In this document: positions 8,907 through 18,200 of the stretch, one piece after another
Position numbering within the stretch: position 1 is the first letter of the stretch
Layout: every line of letters begins with the position of its first letter
Assembly: GCA_025936115.1 (NCBI GenBank)
Contig: JAICTZ010000033.1
Coordinates: 18,197 to 82,196, forward strand
DNA: 64,000 bases
Reading direction: 5' to 3'
Source of the DNA: Polyangiaceae bacterium
GTDB taxonomy: Bacteria; Myxococcota_A; Polyangia; Polyangiales; Polyangiaceae
Notes under the pieces: generated by a model
Database searches by the model: none
The model's input: only the letters and a program-made list of their open reading frames with translations
What the model was told of the DNA's origin: nothing
Program-made: the position numbers and the translations under genes

Positions 8907-9404
8907 CTAAATCGACTCGCGACGGGCAAGCTTCTCGGCTTGCCAGCGCTCGAGCCGCTCGCGTGCGCCGTTCTTTTCGGGATCGACCGCCGCGTCGTGG
9001 TGCGGACGCTTGGCGGTGAGCTCGATGATGTAGCCGTTCGGGTCTTGGAAATAGATGGACTGGATGAAGTCGTGGTCCGAGATGCCGCGCGAGGGGATGC
9101 CCGCCTGTTTCCCCTTTTCGAGCATGGGAGCAAGCTTTTCGGGCTCGATCTCGAGCGCGACGTGCAGGTCGTAGTCGTGCTGCACTTTGAACTCGAAGGG
9201 CATGTCGGGCGCCTCGAAGAACGCGAGAAATGACCCGTCGTCGAGGCGGTAGAACGTGTGCAGCGTCTCCGTGACGCGGCCGGTCTTGCTTTCGGCGATG
9301 CGCAGGGTCGCGGAGAGCGGCAAGCCGAGGAACCCCTCGTAAAACGCGCGCGTCTCTTCAGAGTCACGACAGCGGTAAGCGTTGTGGTGCAGTCCCTTGA
9401 TCAT
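8907..9404 (-). CDS. VOC-family (glyoxalase/extradiol dioxygenase superfamily) protein
   Basis: The 165-residue protein has the paired beta-alpha-beta modules of the vicinal oxygen chelate superfamily: IKGLHHNAYRCRDSEETRAFY at the start and QSIYFQDPNGYIIELTAK near the end, with HH and E as potential metal ligands. Members include glyoxalases, isomerases and ring-cleaving dioxygenases. The single-domain length favours glyoxalase- or lyase-like activity. ATG 9404 was preferred because homology starts there; 9425 is an alternative. It lies last in a minus-strand run after the GST, consistent with a role in breakdown of aromatic or conjugated intermediates. Confidence 0.8.
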   Translation of the reverse strand: MIKGLHHNAYRCRDSEETRAFYEGFLGLPLSATLRIAESKTGRVTETLHTFYRLDDGSFLAFFEAPDMPFEFKVQHDYDLHVALEIEPEKLAPMLEKGKQAGIPSRGISDHDFIQSIYFQDPNGYIIELTAKRPHHDAAVDPEKNGARERLERWQAEKLARRESI

Positions 9405-9488
9405 CCGAAACTCGCGACAAAGCATAGTGCCGGCTGCCTCGAGCCGCCAGAGCCCGAGACGCCGGCACGTTGCGCGCCGATTGCCCCG

Positions 9489-10160
9489 TCAGACCGTGAC
9501 GAAGGGCGCGTCTTTGACGGCGTTGGCGAAGGAGTAGAGCTGCTCGTTGATGCGCGCCCAGCTCTCGAGCTTTTTCATGTTGCCGATCCAGCGCTGCACG
9601 CTCGGATAAGGCGAAAAATCGACGCGCAAGATCTCGCCGAGCGTGACGAGACAGACGCCGAAGTAGTCGGCGATCGTGAGCTGCGAGCCGCACACGTAGT
9701 TGTTCTTTCCGATCCAGTGCTTGTCGAGCACCGTGAGCCAGCCGCGCGAGCGCTCCGTGCCCCAGGCGATCGTCGCCGATTGCACGTCGTCGTCGGGCCG
9801 CTTGTGGTTCGGGAAGATCTGCGGGTAGGCCATGTTGTAGGCGTAGTCACGGTAGAAGTTCGTGTTGAACCAATCCATGATTTCGTTCACCTTCGCCCGC
9901 TGCTTGAGCTCCTTCGGGTAGCTCGGCGAGTCGATCTTGTCGGCGAGGTACTTGAGGATCGCCGAGCTCTCCGTGAGCCGAAGATCGCCGTCCTCGAGCA
10001 CGGGGACGAGCTTGTTCGGGTTGATTGCCGCGAAGGGTTCCTTGTGGTGTTCGCCCGTCATGAGGTCTACGACCTGCTCCTCACAAGGGATCTTGTTTTC
10101 GGCAATGAAGAGTCGGACCGGACGGCTCGTCATCGAGACCGGGTGCATGTAGAGTTTCAT
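9489..10160 (-). CDS. Glutathione S-transferase family protein
   Basis: The 223-residue protein has an N-terminal thioredoxin-like domain (MKLYMHPVSMTSRPVRLF, then NPNKLVPVLEDGDLRLTES with the cis-Pro and the ES glutathione-binding pair) and an all-helical C-terminal domain (SQLTIADYFG). It probably conjugates or isomerises electrophilic substrates with glutathione. ATG 10160 is preceded by GGAGGAACC, so the longer start at 10208 is rejected. It is 57 bp downstream of the citryl-CoA lyase-like gene on the same strand. A maleylacetoacetate isomerase role would suit a homogentisate pathway, but the signature residues were not verified. Confidence 0.87.
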   Translation of the reverse strand: MKLYMHPVSMTSRPVRLFIAENKIPCEEQVVDLMTGEHHKEPFAAINPNKLVPVLEDGDLRLTESSAILKYLADKIDSPSYPKELKQRAKVNEIMDWFNTNFYRDYAYNMAYPQIFPNHKRPDDDVQSATIAWGTERSRGWLTVLDKHWIGKNNYVCGSQLTIADYFGVCLVTLGEILRVDFSPYPSVQRWIGNMKKLESWARINEQLYSFANAVKDAPFVTV

Positions 10161-10217
10161 GGTTCCTCCGCTGACCTTGTTCCCAAAAGGGGAGCGGCAG
10201 CTTAACACGAAGCTTGG

Positions 10218-11012
10218 TCAGCCAGCGCCGTCGTCCCCGCCCGGCAGCACGCCGTCGTAAGGGACGGCCCGTTCGCTCGCTTCCCAAATCGCGCGCATGG
10301 CCGGTTTCTGCTGCTCTTCGTGCACGTGGCCCACGAGGCCCGCTGCGCGCGCGATCAGCGAGAAGCCGCGCAAAATCTCGCGCGGCACGCCGGCGTCGCC
10401 GAGCAGGGCGGCGATCGCGCCCGTGACGTTCAGCGTGATGTGCTTGCCGTAAGCGGCGTCCACGGCGGCCGAAAGCGTGAGCGCTGCCTGCATGTGGGCG
10501 CCCGCCAGGCCGTGCTCGCGCGCGAGCGCGAAGAGTACGGGCGTGCGCGGATCGTCGGGCTTGTGGAAGGGATGACCGAAGCCCGGTAGCGCACGCTTCT
10601 CCTGCTTGTGGGCGAGCACGATGCGTTGCGCCTCCGCCTCGCCGTCGTCACCGGCCGCGAGCACGCGCTCGAAGAGCGCCCCTGCGCCCTCCGTCGTGCC
10701 GACGAAGCGGCTGCCGACCGCGAGTAGCCCCGCAGCGACCGCCGCCTGCATCGCCTCCTCCGCGCTCGAGTACACGAGCCGCGTCGCGAGCGCGCTCGGC
10801 GTGAGGCCGTGCTCCATCAACGTCACGAGGCAGGCGTCGACCACCGCCGTCTGCGCGGGCGTCGGCCGCCTGCCGAGCACCTGGAAGTAGATCATCTCGG
10901 TGAAGGTGAGCTTGCCGATGAGCTCGCGGCAGAGACTCTTGTCGCGAACGAATACGTCCGCCGGTGTGGAGGTCGCGATGCTCGTGGTTTGCGTTTCCGG
11001 CAGAGCGCTCAT
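10218..11012 (-). CDS. Citrate synthase-superfamily protein, citryl-CoA lyase-like
   Basis: At 264 residues this is a short citrate-synthase-fold protein of the kind usually annotated as citryl-CoA lyase. The two active-site histidine regions are present (EHGLTPSALATRL and GFGHPFHKPDDPR). The position where citrate synthases have a catalytic Asp in NVD reads NVT here, so aldol chemistry with citrate itself is uncertain. The ATG overlaps the stop of the acyl-CoA ligase as ATGA, which implies translational coupling. A plausible role is retro-aldol or Claisen cleavage of the CoA ester made by that ligase. Confidence 0.8.
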   Translation of the reverse strand: MSALPETQTTSIATSTPADVFVRDKSLCRELIGKLTFTEMIYFQVLGRRPTPAQTAVVDACLVTLMEHGLTPSALATRLVYSSAEEAMQAAVAAGLLAVGSRFVGTTEGAGALFERVLAAGDDGEAEAQRIVLAHKQEKRALPGFGHPFHKPDDPRTPVLFALAREHGLAGAHMQAALTLSAAVDAAYGKHITLNVTGAIAALLGDAGVPREILRGFSLIARAAGLVGHVHEEQQKPAMRAIWEASERAVPYDGVLPGGDDGAG

Positions 11013-12565
11013 GCTTTGGTCCGTTTCTCGAGCTCGTGGCGCTGGATCTTGCCCGACGCGCTGCGCGGGAAGTCCTCGAAGGCGATGAAGCGAATTTCCT
11101 TCGGGTGCTTGTAGCTCGCGAGGTCGGCGCGGCAGCGCGCCTTGAGCTCTTCTTCCGTCAGGCGCGCGTCGCGCGCCGCCACGAACGCGACCGGCACCTC
11201 ACCCCACTTCGGATCCGGCTTGCGCACGACGGCCGCCTCGGCCACTCGCGGCTCGGCCAAGAGCACGCGCTCGATCTCGGCGGGATAGATGTTCTCACCG
11301 CCCGACTTGATCAGGTATTTGACGCGATCGACGAAATCGAGCGTGCGATCGGCGTTGCGCACGAAGACGTCGCCCATGTGGAACCAGCCGCCGCGGAAAT
11401 CGTGGCGCGTCGCCTCGGGAGCGCGAAAGTAGCCGCTGAAGAGCGTCGGACCGCGCATGCAGAGCTCACCGGGCGTGCCGTCGGGCACGTCGCGATCATC
11501 GGCGTCGACCAGGCGGATTTCGCAGAAGCGGCTCTGAGCCTTCGACAGGCGCACGGGAGCGACGCCGACGGGCAGCAGGTTCGAGGAGCACGGCGGACAG
11601 CCGGTTTCGGTGGCGCCGAAGGTGTTGGCGTACGGCGCATTCAAGAGCTGGCTGATCCTGGCGATCTCGGCCGGGGACACGAGGTCGGCCATCACGCCGC
11701 AGATTTTCACGCCGCGCGCCGTGACGCGGCGTCGCTCGAGCTCCCCGATCAAGCCCGCGACCATGCCGGGCATCAGGAGCAGCCAGCCGAGCGCTTCGGT
11801 CGCGACGATTTCGGCGAGCCGCGCGCGATCGAAGCCGTCGACGGTGATGACTTTGCCGCCCGCCATCAGCGCGCCGAGCGAGTTGTCGACGGCGCCCATG
11901 TGATAGAGCGGCGACCAGGCGACGAACGCTTCGTCGCCCGTGACGCCGAACTCCGCGCGCACGACGAGATTTCGCACGATTTGCGCGCGATGGCTGATGA
12001 CGGCGCCTTTCGGCAAGCCGGTCGTGCCGCTCGTGTAGAGGATCAAGAGCGGCGCTTCAGGGTCGAGATCGAGCGCGTCCTCGAGCGGGCCGACCCGCGC
12101 GAGCTCCGCTTCGTAGTCGTCTCCGAACACGAGCACGTCGCCCAGAAACCCCGCCTTGCCGAGCGTCGTCTGGTAGCGCGGCGACACGAAGGCGAGCTTC
12201 GGTTCGGCGAGCGTCAAACAGTGCGTGAGCTCGGGTAACGCGACGCGCCAGCTCTGGCACGCGACGACGGCACCGGCGGCGGCCGCCGCCAAGAACACCT
12301 CCAGGTACTCGCCGCGGTTCTCCGACAGCACGGCGACGCGATCGCCCGGCCCGATGCCGCGCGCCGCGAGCACGCCGGCGAGCTTGAGCGCCCGTTCGGC
12401 GAGCACCGCGTACGTCACGAAGCGCCCGCCGTCCGTCAGGGCGATGGCCGCCGGATCGCGCCGCGCTTGCGCGAGAAAGAGGCTCGCCACGCTGCTGCGA
12501 CCCCCGCGCGCGACGAGCTCCTCCACGCTGGGCACGACTCCGGACGGCGCGGGGGACAAGGTCAC
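11009..12565 (-). CDS. Acyl-CoA synthetase (AMP-dependent ligase)
   Basis: The 518-residue protein is a class I adenylate-forming enzyme. The P-loop-like motif ILYTSGTTGLPKGAV, the A5 region GATETG, the A8 hinge with DRVKYLIKSGGENIYP and the A10 lysine region PRSASGKIQRHEL are all present. It would activate a carboxylic acid to acyl-AMP and then acyl-CoA. It starts with GTG at 12565 and is the first gene of an apparent operon with the citryl-CoA lyase-like protein (4-bp overlap), the GST and possibly the VOC protein. The substrate is unknown; an aromatic or branched acid is suggested by the neighbours only. Confidence 0.88.
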   Translation of the reverse strand: MTLSPAPSGVVPSVEELVARGGRSSVASLFLAQARRDPAAIALTDGGRFVTYAVLAERALKLAGVLAARGIGPGDRVAVLSENRGEYLEVFLAAAAAGAVVACQSWRVALPELTHCLTLAEPKLAFVSPRYQTTLGKAGFLGDVLVFGDDYEAELARVGPLEDALDLDPEAPLLILYTSGTTGLPKGAVISHRAQIVRNLVVRAEFGVTGDEAFVAWSPLYHMGAVDNSLGALMAGGKVITVDGFDRARLAEIVATEALGWLLLMPGMVAGLIGELERRRVTARGVKICGVMADLVSPAEIARISQLLNAPYANTFGATETGCPPCSSNLLPVGVAPVRLSKAQSRFCEIRLVDADDRDVPDGTPGELCMRGPTLFSGYFRAPEATRHDFRGGWFHMGDVFVRNADRTLDFVDRVKYLIKSGGENIYPAEIERVLLAEPRVAEAAVVRKPDPKWGEVPVAFVAARDARLTEEELKARCRADLASYKHPKEIRFIAFEDFPRSASGKIQRHELEKRTKA

Positions 12566-12749
12566 CGATTTTACACCGGAATGTGAGGCGTGCGCCCTAA
12601 AGCCGACCGGGACGAGGTACTCGTCACCCTCCCATCATTGTTTGCCCATCTTTGATGACGACTGATTTTTCAAATGCGACGGATTGGGCTGGATGGTGCT
12701 ATCGTGCGCACTCATCATCGCGATTCGAGCGACACGGGGGAGGCAAATC

Positions 12750-14882
12750 ATGGCATTCAAGCATCGGGGACGGACGAGCTGGCGTTTGTCTTTCGCGGCA
12801 GGGTGCGCGGCGCTTGTCGCACTCGGTTGCACATCCAACAAGGTAAGAGAGTCGCCAGCCATCGCCCGAGCAGCCCTGACCGTCCCGGGCCTCGTTGCCG
12901 CCTATAACTTCAACGAGGGGACGGGCAGTTCAGTGACTGACCTGTCTGGTCAGGGGAACGCCGGGACCATCTTCGACGCGACTTGGAGCACCGGGATCTA
13001 TGGAGGTGCGCTGGCATTCGACGGAAGCAGCGGCTCCGTCGTCGTTCCCGATTCGAGCTCGCTCGACCTCAGCACCGCCGTGACGCTGGAGGCGTGGGTA
13101 CGCCCGACAGCGCGGCACGGTTGGGAAGTCGCCGTCGTAAAAAGGGGCGGTGACAACGACCTCGTCTATGGCTTGTTTGCAGGCGATAACAACGACTTAC
13201 CCTCGGGTTTGATCTCGACCGGTTCAGAAAACATCGCAACCGCAGGACCGTCTCTACCTCTCAATACCTGGAGCCATCTCGCCGCGACGTACGACGCCTC
13301 CACGCTCAAGCTGTACGTTAACGGAGTCCTTCGCGATTCCGTGAGCGCCAGCAGCTCACTCCCCACGGGCCACGGCCCCTTGCGTCTCGGTGGCGACAGC
13401 TTCTGGGGCGAATGGTTCGAGGGCAACATGGACGACGTCCGCGTCTACAACCGCGCGCTCTCCGCGGCCGAGATCGAGGCCGACATGGACACGCCCATCG
13501 CGGACGTGGCAGCCGATTCGACGCCACCCGCGGTCTCGATCACATCCCCGTCGAATGGCGCGACCGTGGGTGAGACCATCTCGATCACGGCGAGTGCCTC
13601 GGACAATCAAGCCCTCGCAGGTGTGCGATTTCTCGTCGACGGCCAAAGCCTCGACAACCAAGACACCACCGCGCCGTACGGCATCAGCTGGAACTCCCGG
13701 ACCGTCGCCAACGGGACGCACACCATTTCCGCGCGCGCCCGCGACGTCGCAGGCAATACGACGACCACGACGATCTCCGTGACCGTCGCGAACCAGCCCA
13801 GCGCCCCCGTGGCCGCCTACGGCTTTGACGAGGGCTCAGGGACCATCGCCGCCGACGCTTCGGGCAGCATGAACACGGGCGACGTCTCCGGCGCCAGCTG
13901 GACATCCGCTGGCAAGCACGGTGGCGCACTCTCGTTCGACGGCATCGACGACTGGGTGACAATCGCGGACTCTCCCGCACTCGACCTGACCGCGGCCATG
14001 ACGCTCGAGGCGTGGGTACGCCCGACGTCGCTCGTCGGCTGGTCGTGCGTCCTGATGAAGGAGTTCGGCAGCGACCTCTCCTACTCCCTGTACGCGAACG
14101 ACAACAACGACCAGCCCGGCACCTGGCTCGCGAGCGAGCTTGGCACGACCAACAGCAGCGCACCGGACCAGCTCCCCCTCGACCAGTGGACGCACCTCGC
14201 GGCCACCTTCGACGATTCGACCGCAAACCTCTACGTAAACGGCACCTTAGAAGCCACCGAAACGGCGGACAACCCACTCAGGACGAGCAGCTCTCCCCTA
14301 CGCATCGGCGGGGACAGCCCGTGGGGCGAGTGGTTCGAGGGCACGATCGACGATGTTCGAATCTACGATCGTGCTTTATCGGCGGCCGAGATCGTCACCG
14401 ACATGGGCACGCCCGTCACCGCGGGCGACTGTTCCGGAACCCTCGACGACGGAAATCCCTGCACGGACGACGCGTGCACCTCCTCCGGCATCACCCACAC
14501 GCCGGTCGCAACCGGAACCAGCTGCTCGGACGGAAACGCCTGCAACGGCGACGAAACGTGCGACGGCTCAGCCGCCTGCATCTCGGGCACACCGCCCGCA
14601 ACGGACGACGGCAACCCCAGTCGCTGCGGGTACCACCTGCTCAGACGGCAGCGCGTGCAACGGAACCGAGACGTGCAACGCCTCCGCAGCGTGTGTAGCA
14701 GGCACGCCACCAGCCACGGACGACGGCAACCCTTGCACGGCGGACGCGTGCGACACCGTCAATGGCGTCACGCACGCGCCCCGCGCCGCGGGCACCTCCT
14801 GCGCAGATGCCAACGTTTGCAACGGCCCGGAGACATGCAGTTCTTTAGGGACCTGCGTCGCCGGACCGCCGCCCATTGTTGA
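12750..14882 (+). pseudogene. N-terminal part of a giant LamG/RHS lipoprotein, out of frame after about 14617
   Basis: The start is ATG 12750 with GGGGAGG six bases upstream. The protein has a lipoprotein signal (LVALGC), a LamG/concanavalin-like domain (about residues 45-255), a bacterial Ig-like domain (STPPAVSITSPSNGATV), a second LamG domain and the first Cys-rich repeats. After the codons for DDGNP (to 14618) this frame becomes nonsense and stops at 14882. The next repeat continues in the +1 frame as PVAAGTTC from 14617. The join fuses the proline codons of two repeat positions and lacks the expected Cys-containing segment, as if a stretch between two CCC-like sites had been deleted. It could be a true mutation or an assembly error in a repeat. 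Confidence 0.8.
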
Positions 14883-15260
14883 CGACGGGAACCCGTGCAC
14901 CGACGACACATGCGATCCCGTCACTGGCGTCGCACACATTCCACGTACGGCCGGCTCCAGCTGCAGTGACTTGAATGCCTGCAATGGAGACGAGACATGT
15001 GATGCGGCTGGGGGGTGCCAGCCCGGCACGCCCGTGAATACCAATTCTATGGACGAGTGTACGGTCGGCAGCTGCGACCCAGTAACCGGCATTGTAACCT
15101 TCATATTGGCAAACCCTGGAACACTCTGCTCCGTCGACGTCTGCACGCCCGGATCGTGCAATGCAGAGGGTGTTTGTCGACCCTCAGGCCCGTCCGCCGC
15201 GGAAGACGGTGACATCGCCACAGTCGACACTTGCGATCCAATTGCAGGAATAAAGCACCG
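14431..15260 (+). repeat. Tandem Cys-rich (EGF-like/DUF-type) coding repeats
   Basis: About five diverged units of roughly 50 residues carry the pattern DDGNPCTxDxC...GVxHxPxAxGTxCSDxNxCNGxETCxxxxxC. They sit between the second LamG domain and the transthyretin-like region. The high identity among the first units makes unequal recombination likely, and the frame break lies inside this array. Confidence 0.8.
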
Positions 15261-18200
15261 CAGGGCGCCTCAACTCGACCTTACCGTGGCCCCGACCGTC
15301 TTCTCAGTCGCGTCATGGCTTTTCTCCGGCTCTGATCCTGTCCAGGCTGGGGTGCTCCCCGGTACAATCAACCCAGTGCGCGCAGCGATGGTCCGCGGCT
15401 TTGTTCGGACCACCGAAGGTGTCCCAATTGCCAATGCCGTCGTTGCGATACTCGGACATGTCGAGTTCGGGTCGACGGTCACGCAAGCGAATGGTGAATT
15501 CGACATGGCCGCGAACGGCGGCACACTTCTCAATTTAATCGTCAGAGCACCCGGCTATCTTGACGTCCAGCGGACCGCGAGCGTTAGTTGGAATAGTTAC
15601 AATAAGATTGATGACGTAACTCTCACTCGCCAAGACTCGGTTGTCACGCCTATTAGCTTGGACCATACGGACATACAGGTGGCGCGTGGCAGTATAGTAA
15701 CCAGTGAAGATGGCCCACGACGCGGCACCCTGCTGTTTCCGAGTGGTGTCACGGCGCTCATGCACAACGCAGATGGAACGGCCGAATCCCTGCCTTCAAT
15801 GAATGTGCGCATTACAGAATTTACGGCGAAACGAAACGATACGGCGGCCATGCCCGCCGCACTGCCAGCACAGAGCGCCTACACATACGCCTTCGAGGTC
15901 AACGCGGACGAAGCCGTGGCGACTGGCGCGCCGGAAGTAACCTTTTCAATGCCTTTGGCCTATTATGTTGAAAATTTCTTAGACTTTCCAACGGGGACGG
16001 TTGTTCCCTTGGGATCACTGGACCGCACAACTGGAACTTGGAAGGCGGCACCCTCGGGCGTAGTCCTCAAGGTCCTTGACGTTACCGGCGGTGTCGCGAC
16101 CATCGACCTCGACGGCGACTCCGTTCCAGACACGACGTCACAACTTGCCGCTCAAGGCATCACGACCGAGGAACTGATCCGGCTCGCGGACATCTATCCC
16201 CCAGGGCAGACACTCTGGCGTGTGCTCATTCCTCATTTCACATCGCCGTGGGACACTAATTGGAATGCCTGGCCACCGGATGACGCCGACCGCCCTTCGC
16301 CGCCCGATCCACAGCCCGACGAGCACGACAATCCAGACGATGACAACGACAAGGAATGCAAAGACAAGCGTGGCTCGGCGATTGGCTGTGAATCTCAGAC
16401 TCTTCACGAAGACGTGCCCATCGCGGGCACGACCGTGAGCCTACATTACTCGAGCGCACGTGCCCGCGGTCGTGCTTCGGGACTCTCTGCGACAATCCCC
16501 ATTACCGGGTCGACTCTGCCCGTAAGTACGAAACGGGTGGATGTTCAAATCGCTATTGCCGGCCAGTCTATCGAGCAGTCATTCGCGCCAACGCCGAATG
16601 CATCCATGCGTTTCACCTGGAACGGCAAGGACGTATGGGGCCGTCCTCTCCTCGGTTCTGAGCGCGCCAAGATAACGATCTCGAATATCTATGATGCCAA
16701 GTACATAAAAACGCCAACCTTCGGAGCATCAATCGCAGGCTCCGTGCCCGTCGAGTTCGTCACGAACAATCCAGCACGGGGAGAGATCAATCTGGACCGC
16801 GCGTCGGAGCTCGGCCTGCACGGCGTTTTCGATCCTCTACCTCTTGGCTTCGGTGGCTGGACATTGAGTGCACAGGACGTGTATCAACCAGGTTCTAGAG
16901 TGGTCAACCGTGGAGACGGGACGACTGTAGGGTTGAGCCAGGCACTAGCCGCCCCAGACGTCGGAGGCAGCGCGGCTTCGGGCGCGTTCATCCCGCCACT
17001 CTCGGGATTGGGACGGGCTATGGTCATCGACCCCCTTGGCAACCTTACTTACGCAACCGGCAGCCAAGTCTTTCGGATCCAATCGAACACTCAGATTCTC
17101 GTGGCAGGAGCTTCGTCCGGCGGGATTGGGGGGGAAGAAGTTCCCGCCACAAGGCTTGCTTTGGCGGTCGGTGGGTTAGCATTCGCACCCGACGGCTCTC
17201 TTGTCCTTGCGGATGACAACCAGCACAAGGTATTTCGCATCACAACGGACGGCGTCGCCCACCGCCTGGCTGGGCGGGGCATACCTACCTCGTCGATCTT
17301 CGATGGTGATGGCAGTGCCGCGGCCAACGCACAGCTCTTTCGCCCAATATCGCCCGCGGTCACACCGGACGGGACAGTGTATTTCATTGACAGTGGCAAT
17401 TGTCGTGTGAGGAGCATATCTACGGATGGGACAATTCGAACCGTACTCGGAACTGGGTGCTTGTCGAACCCCACTTCTGCTCAACAGATCGTGACGGAGG
17501 GACCCGGGGCGCAAACGTACTTTCAAGCGACCGCCCTCGCTGTCGACGGAGAAGGCACGCTTTATGCCGCGCATCTTCGGGCCATCCCTGGCGCGGGCGC
17601 TCCATCGATCGGTGAAGTATTTGCGTTCGACCGCGACGGCAAAGTTCGTCTTGAGCTCGGCTGTAAGAAGACCCCGTGCGGCAACCAAGACGGAATATCA
17701 GTGCTGTCCTACCAGGCACCGAACACGACAATCCGATCGCTTGCCGCGGATTGGTCAGGAAATCTGTACTTCACAGACGCAAATTGCTCGATTCGAACGT
17801 TTCACGCGAATGGGATTGTGACCACCATGGCGGGCGGAGGTGCCTGTTCCCTCACAGCAGACCTGATTGCCAATGGTGCACCGGCGACGTCATTGGCACC
17901 GAACCTCACCGGGGTCGCTTTTGGACCCTCGGGGCTGTTCGCCGCCCAGGAATCCAATATCGGGCCGCAGGGCGCCGGCGCTGTCCTTTTTCGCATTACG
18001 TCACCATTGCCATCCTTTGGTGGGTCAAACCTAATTGTGCCTGATTCCGCCGGTCGAATGCTCGATGTTTTTGACCCGCTGACAGGCCGACATCTACAGA
18101 AAATTGATGGCTACACCGGCAGCCAACTTTTGGCGTTCAACTATCAGAATGGGTTACTCGCATCGATTGTAGACTTGGACAATAGAACAACAACCATCGA

